A stretch of 5,931 nucleotides of DNA from Bacteroidales bacterium (GTDB lineage Bacteria > Bacteroidota > Bacteroidia > Bacteroidales > UBA932), in contig JAFUQW010000038.1 in the NCBI GenBank assembly GCA_017472115.1, positions 1 through 5,931 of the forward strand, written 5' to 3'. Below the pieces are notes generated by a model. It searched no databases and was not told where the DNA came from. It was given only the letters and a program-made list of their open reading frames with translations. Position numbers and translations under genes: made by a program. This document shows, piece by piece, positions 1 to 5,241 of this stretch (within the stretch, counting starts at the first letter, position 1; each line of letters starts with the position of its first letter).

Positions 1-6
1 AAGATG

Positions 7-350
7 TGCCTCGGACGGGAATCGAACCCGTACGGACATTGCTGTCCACGGGATTTTCCTGCTACTCTTGCTTTTACACAAGCCGGCTTCATCTTTAATG
101 TTAAGCCGTTGTAGTCTGGACTATTTCTTGACCATGCGCTGATGCGTTTAGGTCCTCCCTGTATAGTCTCTACGCCATTTATCAACGGAGGTTGAATTTA
201 GTGAGCCATCGCCAAAGCCTGTATTTCTACAAGCGAGGTTTCTGTTTGTTAGGGGAGTTCTACTCTCAAAGTTTCCTTTGAGGCACTCTATCTGGCAGTT
301 TTATGTTGCCATTCAAAGTCCCGCGTGTCTACCTATTCCACCACCAAGGC
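7..350 (-). tRNA. tRNA-Leu(UAA), interrupted by a group I intron
   Basis: Split tRNA gene on the minus strand. The 5' exon is 316-350 (35 nt) and the 3' exon is 7-57 (51 nt); joined they give an 86-nt class II tRNA. The acceptor stem GCCUUGG pairs with CCGAGGC, with one G-U pair. The D stem is GUG/CAC, the anticodon stem CGGGA/UCCCG, and the spliced anticodon loop CUUAAAA, so the anticodon is UAA. The long variable arm is GGACA-GCAA-UGUCC, as expected for leucine tRNA, and the T arm is ACGGG-UUCGAUU-CCCGU. The discriminator base is A at position 7. No CCA is encoded, so it must be added enzymatically. Without removing the insert, neither the anticodon loop nor the full cloverleaf can form. 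A scanner that does not model introns could miss this gene or call it a pseudogene. Confidence 0.93.
58..315 (-). ncRNA. Group I self-splicing intron in the tRNA-Leu anticodon loop
   Basis: 258-nt intron after U34, the first anticodon base; it ends in G (position 58), as group I introns do. All the core helices can be drawn. P1: the exon end GGGACUU pairs with guide GAGUGCC (282-288), with a U-G pair at the splice site and one mismatch. P2 is a hairpin with a GAAA loop (266-281). P3 is CUCCC/GGGAG (253-257 with 155-159). P4 is 233-238 with 206-212, with a bulge. P5 has a GAAA loop (218-233). P6 is 182-195. P7 is GACUAU/AUAGUC (163-168 with 119-124). P8 is 130-154. P9 is CGGCUU/AAGCCG (103-108 with 84-89). 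The segment AAGAAAUAGUCC matches the conserved P7 3' region of group I introns. There is no open reading frame, hence no homing endonuclease. Size and insertion site match the cyanobacterial and plastid tRNA-Leu(UAA) introns (usually subgroup IC3). Splicing activity is inferred. Confidence 0.92.
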
Positions 351-360
351 AATCCGGCGA

Positions 361-391
361 CAAAGATAGTCTAAAAATCGGAAATTGCAAA
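361..391 (-). promoter_or_regulatory. Promoter of the tRNA-Leu gene (Bacteroidota type)
   Basis: On the minus strand, TTTG (388-391) is separated by exactly 19 bp from TATCTTTG (361-368). This fits the Bacteroidota primary sigma consensus TTTG-N19-TAnnTTTG. Transcription should start near 357, about 7 nt before the mature tRNA 5' end at 350, leaving a short leader for RNase P. It is the best promoter match in the window and lies between the stop codon of the phosphatase gene and the tRNA, so the tRNA is independently transcribed. Confidence 0.85.
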
Positions 392-402
392 GTATGTCAG
401 TC

Positions 403-1563
403 CTACCAGAACCAGGCTGCCGAGTAGCCGAGCACGAATGTGTTGAGCCAAGGCTTGTGCGGATTGAAGCTTACGGATTCGAAATCGGCGAATGCCTTGA
501 TCTTGAAGTTATTGTCGGTGATCAGGCTGAGGCCGACCCCGGCAGTGAGATCGATGCCGCCGATATGGTCTGTAGGTGCAAAAGATGTCTCGAAGTCATC
601 AGAAGCCTTGCACAGCCATGCATAGCCTAAGCCGACACGGGTCTGAAGTTCCAGGATCTTCGCAAAATGGAAGTTCCAGTATCCTCCGGCAGTGGCTGAC
701 AGCATGTCGGAAGTGGAAGAGTCGATATAGATCAGTGAACTGGCGGAAGCTCTGGCTGTCACACCGACACCTGCAATTATAGGAATATCCGTCTGCAATC
801 CGACGAGTGACCCTCTTTGCGGCAGTTCCCCCATATTCTTGCGTCCTTCACCTCCGATGATGAGCCTGCGTCCGAAAAGCAGCTCCGCCACATAATGCTT
901 CTGTCTGCCGTCGTATGTCAAGGCAGGTTTTTCATACCCGTCATACAGATGCTTGTCCTTGAAGATCTTGTCGGTAATGAAATATCCCAGATGCACGGAC
1001 CCGATACCGATTGCAGCTCCTGCCACCACGTCGCTCATCCAGTGCCTGTTGTTCAGAATCCTTGACACACCGGTCACGGTAGCCACAGTATAGGACCCGA
1101 TGCTGAACCACGGACTTCTCCATCCATATTCCTTGTGAAGCATTGTCGCCGTCATGAAGGCTGTAGCCGTATGGCCTGAAGGAAAGGAATTGTAACGGCT
1201 GCCGTCAGGTCTGAGACGTCTCACAGAATATTTTATTCCATTTACAGTGGCAGCCATGATGCCGACAGAAAAGGCATCCGACACAAGCATTCCTGCCCAT
1301 TTCGTTCTACTCTCATATCCGCAAGCCTTCATTCCGAGCATGACTGCAGCGGGAGAGTACTGCAGAATGTCGTCCCATTCATAACTCAATTCGGGAAAGA
1401 GGTCGTTGCGAAGTGTGTATATGTCTGTATCAATGTTCAGTTTCAAAGGAGTGGCGCTGCCTTCTGCAGAGAACGGCACTGCTGAAGGGGCGGAGGCAAT
1501 CTGAGCCAGAGAAGAAATCTGGCAGCATATAGCAAGGACGGCTGTTATGAAAATATTTTTCAT
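403..1563 (-). CDS. Secreted PAP2-family phosphatase with C-terminal beta-barrel-like domain
   Basis: 386-residue protein. Residues 1-20 form a signal peptide, with likely cleavage at SLA|Q. The PAP2 (type 2 phosphatidic acid phosphatase) signature is complete: KX6RP at K111-R118-P119, PSGH at 128-131, and SRx5Hx3D at S167-R168, H174 and D178. H131 and H174 are the expected catalytic histidines. The family removes phosphate from lipid phosphates such as phosphatidic acid, undecaprenyl pyrophosphate or lipid A; the substrate cannot be read here. From about residue 225 to the end, alternating hydrophobic, glycine- and aromatic-rich strands ending in Trp-Phe-Trp look like an outer-membrane beta-barrel, which would place the enzyme at the outer membrane. 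I chose the ATG at 1563 because the signal peptide begins there and a TAnnTTTG box lies 23 bp upstream; the frame stays open to 1962, but that part runs antisense through the neighbouring small gene. Stop is TAG. Confidence 0.88.
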   Translation of the reverse strand: MKNIFITAVLAICCQISSLAQIASAPSAVPFSAEGSATPLKLNIDTDIYTLRNDLFPELSYEWDDILQYSPAAVMLGMKACGYESRTKWAGMLVSDAFSVGIMAATVNGIKYSVRRLRPDGSRYNSFPSGHTATAFMTATMLHKEYGWRSPWFSIGSYTVATVTGVSRILNNRHWMSDVVAGAAIGIGSVHLGYFITDKIFKDKHLYDGYEKPALTYDGRQKHYVAELLFGRRLIIGGEGRKNMGELPQRGSLVGLQTDIPIIAGVGVTARASASSLIYIDSSTSDMLSATAGGYWNFHFAKILELQTRVGLGYAWLCKASDDFETSFAPTDHIGGIDLTAGVGLSLITDNNFKIKAFADFESVSFNPHKPWLNTFVLGYSAAWFW

Positions 1564-1572
1564 GAAAGAATA

Positions 1573-1603
1573 TCTGACCAAATCACAAAAATACATAAAT
1601 TTG
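1573..1603 (+). promoter_or_regulatory. Putative promoter of the small plus-strand gene
   Basis: TAAATTTG (1596-1603) fits the -7 box, with TCTG (1573-1576) exactly 19 bp upstream as an imperfect -33 element. Transcription would begin near 1607. That leaves almost no leader for an ATG at 1609 but about 14 nt for the ATG at 1621, which favours the latter start. Confidence 0.45.
1586..1593 (-). promoter_or_regulatory. -7 box of the PAP2 phosphatase gene
   Basis: TATTTTTG on the minus strand fits TAnnTTTG and predicts a start near 1582 with a leader of about 19 nt before the ATG at 1563. No convincing -33 TTTG lies 19 bp upstream. The box is only 2 bp away from the oppositely oriented box of the small divergent gene, so the two promoters overlap. 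Confidence 0.5.
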
Positions 1604-1620
1604 CATAAATGCCGCAGAAT

Positions 1621-1872
1621 ATGAAAAAATATAAAGACAGCACCACGGGAAAACGGATTGTGGAAATCAATGACCTGAGTTATCTGCGTGACCATAACCA
1701 CCGCTACAGCTGGCTGCAGAGGCATTTTCTCCATCATCGTCAGAGGCTGTCCTTGAAGAAGGCAGACATGGTGGTGGTCCCTGATGCGGAAACAGCGACG
1801 GCCGTCCATCATTATTATTTCATTCCAAAGGAAATGATCCTCATCAGACCTCGCCAACGAAAGCAAGAGTAG
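1621..1872 (+). CDS. Small protein resembling a GT4 glycosyltransferase segment (possible fragment)
   Basis: 83 residues from the ATG at 1621; an in-frame ATG at 1609 would add four. The stretch IVEINDLSYLRD, then KKADMVVVPDAETATA, then a tyrosine-rich piece ending FIPKEMILI, resembles the end of the N-terminal domain of GT4-type glycosyltransferases. There a histidine-Asp-Leu segment is followed by 'kAD.ii..Se.t...l...y.ip.ekI.vi'. The usual histidine of the HDL motif is asparagine here (NDL). The donor-binding C-terminal domain is absent: the protein stops at the domain junction with a basic tail RPRQRKQE, so it cannot be a complete glycosyltransferase. Codon use looks like real coding sequence. 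It has its own promoter-like box, is divergent from the phosphatase gene, and its last 29 bp overlap the end of comF. It could be a decayed remnant or a conserved small protein of unknown role. The family resemblance is from memory, not a search. Confidence 0.55.
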   Translation: MKKYKDSTTGKRIVEINDLSYLRDHNHRYSWLQRHFLHHRQRLSLKKADMVVVPDAETATAVHHYYFIPKEMILIRPRQRKQE

Positions 1873-2635
1873 CCACGCTGATGCGGACCGATGGCGGGAA
1901 TACGGACCGAAGGGCATGGAAACATGCTGCGGCTGTACTTCCGGTAGTGAACACATCGTCAATCAGCAGGATATGCCTGACAGAGGATAGTCCTGCATTC
2001 CTTTCGAATCCTTCGGTCTGTGCCTTGAATGCCCCGGCTACATTGGCCGCCTTCTCTTCGATTCCGAGCTTAGTCTGTGTCTTTGTCCTGCGCCTGCGTG
2101 CCAGTATCCTGCAATCCATCACGGTCTCCAATTCGGCCGCAACTCCCGCTGCTATCACCTCAGCCTGATTATATCCCCTTTGCCATTCTCTCATCCGATG
2201 CAGAGGGACGGGTATGACCAGATCGACATCCTGAAACAGTTCCGAAGAAGCAAGTTTTCGTCCTAACATGCTTCCGAAATATCTGCCGGCAGCCATATTT
2301 CCGTGATATTTCAATTGTTGAGGAATATTCTTGTAGCCGCTTTCGTCTTTATATATGAGCAGAGCCGCTGAGAATGCATATCTTTCCCGTGGCCTGGGAT
2401 TCTCCAAGCAATCGTCCGGAACGGATTCTTCCAGACTCTTCTGAATCAACCGGTTGAATCTGTCCGCCATCGGATTATGCTCCATTGTCCAGAACCGTGT
2501 CAAGGGCATGTCCGCAAGACATGGCAGACATATATGATTCTCCGCTCTATGCAGTCTGTCACCGCAAACCGTACACACACGAGGCAGCAGAAAATCCGCC
2601 GCTGCTTTCATCCATGATGACAATTCTCTTTTCAT
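1844..2635 (-). CDS. comF: ComF-family amidophosphoribosyltransferase-like protein
   Basis: 263 residues, a normal length for ComF/GntX proteins. An N-terminal zinc-ribbon has cysteines at 21, 24, 36 and 39 (CTVC...CLPC). The phosphoribosyltransferase-like domain follows, with KYHG at 109-112, RGYNQAE at 153-159, and the PRPP-binding loop IDDVFTTGST at 225-234. In naturally competent bacteria ComF acts in the cytoplasm to help bring in transforming DNA; in Bacteroidota its role is less clear and no other competence gene is present here. The ATG at 2635 fits the start of the family. M9 is an alternative start and would matter if the transcript begins at or just inside the first ATG. The gene is monocistronic; its 3' end overlaps the convergent small gene by 29 bp. 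Stop is TGA. Confidence 0.9.
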   Translation of the reverse strand: MKRELSSWMKAAADFLLPRVCTVCGDRLHRAENHICLPCLADMPLTRFWTMEHNPMADRFNRLIQKSLEESVPDDCLENPRPRERYAFSAALLIYKDESGYKNIPQQLKYHGNMAAGRYFGSMLGRKLASSELFQDVDLVIPVPLHRMREWQRGYNQAEVIAAGVAAELETVMDCRILARRRRTKTQTKLGIEEKAANVAGAFKAQTEGFERNAGLSSVRHILLIDDVFTTGSTAAACFHALRSVFPPSVRISVATLAFVGEV

Positions 2636-2639
2636 GTCA

Positions 2640-2647
2640 CAAAGGTA
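2640..2647 (-). promoter_or_regulatory. -7 box of comF
   Basis: TACCTTTG on the minus strand fits TAnnTTTG and ends only 4 bp before the comF ATG. By the spacing seen for other such boxes, transcription would start at or next to the first base of the ATG. That implies a leaderless mRNA, or use of the in-frame ATG at codon 9. The -33 region has no clear TTTG. Confidence 0.5.
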
Positions 2648-2664
2648 TGCTTTCTCTGTGATGT

Positions 2665-2775
2665 GTGTGCCCGGTAATCATTTGTTAATCAGCGAAATAG
2701 CTCTTTAAGGGGGTGCGAAATCAAGGGGTGGGTGAAGTGTTAATTTGCTGCTGCTCAGCGATTTACTGGGCACAC
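2665..2775. repeat. Long-range inverted repeat upstream of comF
   Basis: The left arm GTGTGCCCGGTAATC (2665-2679) is the near-perfect reverse complement of the right arm GATTTACTGGGCACAC (2760-2775). In plus-strand RNA the outer 13 positions pair continuously with one G-U pair, then two more after a bulged U. In minus-strand RNA the G-U position becomes a C-A mismatch. About 80 nt separate the arms. No tail of T residues follows, so it is not an ordinary terminator. Its role is unknown. Confidence 0.55.
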
Positions 2776-2779
2776 CTCT

Positions 2780-2821
2780 CGAAAAGAAGAACGGTCCGGA
2801 AAGCTCACGCCTGCCGGACCG
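2780..2821 (-). terminator. Likely rho-independent terminator downstream of fabG
   Basis: A perfect 8-bp stem CGGTCCGG/CCGGACCG (2792-2799 and 2814-2821) with a 14-nt loop. Read on the minus strand it is followed by the T-rich run TTCTTCTTTTC (2781-2791). It lies about 100 bp after the fabG stop and would separate fabG transcription from comF. The loop is longer than usual and the T run is interrupted, so efficiency is uncertain. Confidence 0.6.
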
Positions 2822-2919
2822 CACGGGTTTAGGTTTTATGCAAATACGATAGTATTTTTCTGTAGAAATCGTTGCCGCCTGATGCAGACCTGCAAGTCTG
2901 GCAACTCCGGCAGCAATTG

Positions 2920-3666
2920 TCAGCAGTCCATGCCTCCGCAGCAGTTTACCACCTGTCCGGTCACATACCCTGACATGTCGCTTGCGAGGAAGAGAGCCAC
3001 TCCGGCCACATCTTCAGGTGTACCGCCACGACGCAAAGGAATCTGCTTCTCCCATTCCTGACGCACATTCTCAGGAAGGGCTTCCGTCATGTCTGTGGCA
3101 ATGAATCCCGGTGCGATACAGTTCGCACGGACTCCGCGAGGTCCCATTTCCTTTGCTATGGACTTCACCAGTCCCACGAGTCCGGCCTTCGATGCAGAGT
3201 AGTTGCATTGGCCGGCATTACCGGAAAGCCCGACTACGGATGACATGCAGATAATGCTGCCTCCTCTCTGACGTGCCATTACGGGAGTGCATGCGTGGAT
3301 GAAGTTGAATGCCGATTTGAGATTGGTGGAGATCACGCTGTCCCACTGCTCTTCGCTCATTCTCATCATCAGGCCGTCACGGGTGATTCCCGCATTGTTG
3401 ACAAGGATGTCTATCCTGCCGAAAGTGTCCTTGACCGAGGTCACGATGGAATGAGCATCCTCAAACGAGGCTGCATCCGAGGCAAAGCCCGCAACACGCA
3501 CGCCCATAGCCTCAATCTCGGCGGTCAGCGCCTCGGCTGCAGTGTGCTGTGACCTGTAGGTGAATGCCACATCTGCCCCTTCAGATGCAAATCTCAGGGC
3601 TATGGCCCTGCCTATTCCTCTTGTCGCTCCGGTGATGAGAGCAACCTTTCCTGTAAGAAGTCCCAT
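2920..3666 (-). CDS. fabG: 3-oxoacyl-[acyl-carrier-protein] reductase (SDR family)
   Basis: 248 residues, the usual size for FabG. It reduces 3-oxoacyl-ACP to 3-hydroxyacyl-ACP with NADPH in the cytoplasmic type II fatty-acid synthesis cycle. The classical short-chain dehydrogenase pattern is complete: the cofactor glycine motif TGATRGIG at 12-19, NNAG at 90-93, the catalytic tetrad N115, S143, Y156 and K160 (YSASK), and the following loop APGFIATDM at 185-193. The C-terminal VTGQVVNCCGGM corresponds to the usual VTGQ...GGM end of FabG. I start at the ATG at 3666; an in-frame TTG at 3675 would add three residues, but the ATG has the standard N-terminus and a promoter box 17 bp upstream. SDR enzymes can be mis-assigned, but the length and signature favour FabG. 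No other fatty-acid gene is adjacent, so it appears to be a single-gene unit. Confidence 0.9.
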   Translation of the reverse strand: MGLLTGKVALITGATRGIGRAIALRFASEGADVAFTYRSQHTAAEALTAEIEAMGVRVAGFASDAASFEDAHSIVTSVKDTFGRIDILVNNAGITRDGLMMRMSEEQWDSVISTNLKSAFNFIHACTPVMARQRGGSIICMSSVVGLSGNAGQCNYSASKAGLVGLVKSIAKEMGPRGVRANCIAPGFIATDMTEALPENVRQEWEKQIPLRRGGTPEDVAGVALFLASDMSGYVTGQVVNCCGGMDC

Positions 3667-3683
3667 GATAGTCAATTTTTCTT

Positions 3684-3691
3684 CAAAGATA
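3684..3691 (-). promoter_or_regulatory. -7 box of fabG
   Basis: TATCTTTG on the minus strand, identical to the tRNA-Leu and ahcY boxes. It predicts a start near 3680 and a leader of about 14 nt before the ATG at 3666. The position 19 bp upstream has no TTTG, so the -33 element is weak or absent. Confidence 0.6.
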
Positions 3692-3806
3692 GCAAGCTCT
3701 TTCGATAAACGCGCCTTTATAGCCTGAAATCAGACATTGCCACGAGACATGCTCTTCTGAAGAACGGCTGCAAAATTATCCAACCTTCCCGAAACTGCAA
3801 TATGCA

Positions 3807-3866
3807 TTTGGCCAAAAGCACGTCGTTGTGGTCAAATGAGTCTTTATGTGGCCAAAAAAGACTATC
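3807..3866 (+). repeat. Three 20-bp tandem motifs upstream of ahcY (candidate operator)
   Basis: Three copies of a core GGYCAAA occur at 3810-3816, 3830-3836 and 3850-3856, exactly 20 bp apart. The full units begin TTTGGCCAAA, TGTGGTCAAA and TGTGGCCAAA; the remainder of each unit is poorly conserved. The first copy is a perfect 10-bp palindrome. Twenty bp is roughly two helical turns, so all copies face the same side of the DNA. The array spans the -33 region of the ahcY promoter and ends against its -7 box, the usual place for a regulator to bind. Binding is inferred. Confidence 0.6.
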
Positions 3867-3870
3867 TTTG
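3863..3870 (+). promoter_or_regulatory. -7 box of ahcY
   Basis: TATCTTTG fits TAnnTTTG and predicts transcription from near 3874, giving a 5' leader of about 47 nt. The -33 position (3840-3843) reads GTCT, a poor match, which is consistent with a promoter that needs an activator at the adjacent 20-bp repeats. The sequence just before the ATG is A/T-rich; GGAAGG at 3896-3901 is too far upstream to act as a normal ribosome binding site. Confidence 0.65.
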
Positions 3871-3920
3871 TGCCCGATTTTTAAAAAGAACAGCCGGAAG
3901 GCATCATTAATCAATATAAT

Positions 3921-5174
3921 ATGGCAAGCGAAATAAGAAATCCTCAACTCTGGCAGGACGGCAGGCTTAAAATCGATTGGGTAAGGCATCATATGCCGCT
4001 TCTTAACGGACTCGAAGAAGAGTTCCGTCAGACCCTTCCTTTCAAAGGACTCAAGGTGGCACTCTCGGTGCACCTCGAAGCAAAGACTGCATATCTGTGC
4101 GAAGTCCTTGCTGCAGGAGGGGCTCAGATGTATGTGACAGGCAGTAATCCTCTGTCAACCCAGGATGATGTGGCGGCAGCCCTTGTGGAAGCAGGGCTCA
4201 ATGTGTTTGCATGGTATGATGCTACACCGGAAGAATATGAGGCGCATATCCGAAGGGTTCTTGAAGTCGGACCGAACATCATCATAGATGACGGCGGCGA
4301 CCTTGTAAACCTCATGCATACCGAATATACAGATCTGATTCCGAATGTCATCGGAGGCTGCGAGGAGACGACTACGGGTATTCTCCGTCTCGTCCAGCTC
4401 AACAAGGCCGGTGCCCTGAAGTTTCCTATGATGCTTGTAAACAATGCCGACTGCAAGCATCTCTTCGACAACCGCTACGGCACAGGCCAGTCCGTATGGG
4501 ACGGCATCAACCGCACCACTAATCTCATTGTTGCCGGCAAGAATGTGGTAGTGGCCGGCTATGGCTGGTGCGGCAAGGGAGTGGCGATGCGCGCCAAGGG
4601 ACTCGGTGCGGAAGTGATTGTCACTGAGGTGGATCCGATAAAGGCAATGGAGGCTGTGATGGACGGATTCAAGGTGATGAAGATGGAGCAGGCCGCTTCC
4701 GAAGGAGACATCTTCGTGACGGTGACAGGCTGTGACGGAGTCATCACAAAAGATCATTTCCTGAAGATGAAGGACGGTGCCATCTGCTGCAATGCAGGTC
4801 ATTTCGACTGCGAGGTCGATGTGGCCGGACTCCGCGAGATGGCGAAGGAAGTCAAGCCGGCCCGCAGGAACATCATCGGCTATACCCTCGAAAACGGCAA
4901 CAAGATCTATATCATAGCGGAAGGACGATTAGTGAACCTTGCAGCCGGTGACGGACATCCGGCAGAGATCATGGACATGTCCTTCGCGATCCAGGCGCTG
5001 AGTGCGAAATATCTCGTGGATAACCGTGACAGCGTCACCCGCGAGCTAGGCAGGATGGTCAACGACGTCCCTCTTGAGATCGATCAGGAAGTTGCCCGCC
5101 GCAAACTTGCATACTGGGGATGCGAGATCGATACCCTCACCCCGGAGCAGCACCGCTATCTCTTCGGAGAATAG
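3921..5174 (+). CDS. ahcY: Adenosylhomocysteinase (S-adenosylhomocysteine hydrolase), short form
   Basis: 417 residues. It reversibly splits S-adenosylhomocysteine into adenosine and homocysteine with bound NAD, clearing the inhibitory product of methyltransferases in the cytoplasm. Visible features: H51 in SVHLEAKTA, D124 in IDDGGDL, E149 in CEETTTG, and K179, D183 and N184 in KHLFDN, equivalent to human H55, D131, E156, K186, D190 and N191. Further features are the NAD loop GYGWCG at 213-218, H294 in NAGHF and H346 in GDGHP. The position of human C195 is threonine (T188, RYGTGQ). The protein lacks the roughly 40-residue insertion and the C-terminal KPDHYRY-type tail of the long eukaryotic and proteobacterial enzymes; it ends in LTPEQHRYLFGE, like the Thermotoga and archaeal short form. 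It is divergent from fabG, monocistronic, and followed by a strong terminator. Start is ATG at 3921. Confidence 0.95.
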   Translation: MASEIRNPQLWQDGRLKIDWVRHHMPLLNGLEEEFRQTLPFKGLKVALSVHLEAKTAYLCEVLAAGGAQMYVTGSNPLSTQDDVAAALVEAGLNVFAWYDATPEEYEAHIRRVLEVGPNIIIDDGGDLVNLMHTEYTDLIPNVIGGCEETTTGILRLVQLNKAGALKFPMMLVNNADCKHLFDNRYGTGQSVWDGINRTTNLIVAGKNVVVAGYGWCGKGVAMRAKGLGAEVIVTEVDPIKAMEAVMDGFKVMKMEQAASEGDIFVTVTGCDGVITKDHFLKMKDGAICCNAGHFDCEVDVAGLREMAKEVKPARRNIIGYTLENGNKIYIIAEGRLVNLAAGDGHPAEIMDMSFAIQALSAKYLVDNRDSVTRELGRMVNDVPLEIDQEVARRKLAYWGCEIDTLTPEQHRYLFGE

Positions 5175-5203
5175 GCCGGACGGACCGGAATCTACGATTT
5201 ACC

Positions 5204-5241
5204 ATAAGGCGCGGGACTCCTTTTGAGACCTGCGCCTTTAT
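5204..5241 (+). terminator. Rho-independent terminator of ahcY
   Basis: Stem GGCGCGGGACTC (5208-5219) with GAGACCTGCGCC (5225-5236) around a CTTTT loop. Of 12 positions, 10 are Watson-Crick, one is G-U and one is A-A. The flanks ATAA (5204-5207) and TTTAT (5237-5241) extend the stem and supply a short T run. It begins 30 bp after the ahcY stop. The convergent ORF6N fragment ends at 5238, so the same hairpin may also stop that transcript, although the minus-strand tail is less T-rich. Confidence 0.8.

Larger units (their letters stand above)
2636..2919. other. Structured intergenic region between comF and fabG
   Basis: A 284-bp gap with no convincing ORF. From the fabG side it holds a two-tier hairpin 3 bp after the fabG stop (outer arms 2872-2879 and 2909-2916, inner CAGAC/GTCTG at 2885-2889 and 2896-2900). 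Next is a small AT hairpin AAATAC-gata-GTATTT (2842-2857), then the terminator-like hairpin at 2792-2821. A widely spaced inverted repeat follows (2665-2679 and 2760-2775), enclosing a G-rich stretch (2709-2733). The comF -7 box lies at the left end. Confidence 0.6.

Noticed and set aside
385..1123. Several short ORFs of 60-82 codons within and opposite the phosphatase gene
   Set aside because: They are other-frame readings of a gene with complete motifs; none shows a domain or promoter.
1564..1962. N-terminal extension of the phosphatase ORF to 1962
   Set aside because: The extra 133 residues precede an obvious signal peptide, run antisense to the small gene and into the comF end, and have no protein-like character. 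The ATG at 1563 with a promoter box upstream is the real start.
1881..2168. Plus-strand 95-codon ORF opposite comF
   Set aside because: Antisense shadow of the comF phosphoribosyltransferase domain; no recognisable domain.
2709..2733. G-quadruplex in the G-rich stretch between comF and fabG
   Set aside because: Only three G runs are present and spacing is uneven; four runs are needed.
3667..3675. TTG start three codons upstream of the fabG ATG
   Set aside because: The ATG at 3666 gives the standard FabG N-terminus and length, and there is no reason to invoke a rare start.
3748..3765. TCTTCTGAAGA palindrome upstream of fabG
   Set aside because: Short and without a second copy or a useful position relative to either promoter; expected by chance.
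3874..3920. SAH riboswitch in the ahcY leader
   Set aside because: I could not find the conserved pseudoknot sequence elements, and the predicted leader is only about 47 nt.
3717..4073. Minus-strand 118-codon ORF across the ahcY promoter and start
   Set aside because: It overlaps the ahcY operator-like repeats and coding start and lacks any domain; treated as a shadow.
4155..4802. Minus-strand 215-codon ORF inside ahcY
   Set aside because: Long open antisense frames are common opposite GC-rich-third-position genes; the histidine- and cysteine-rich text is typical of such shadows.
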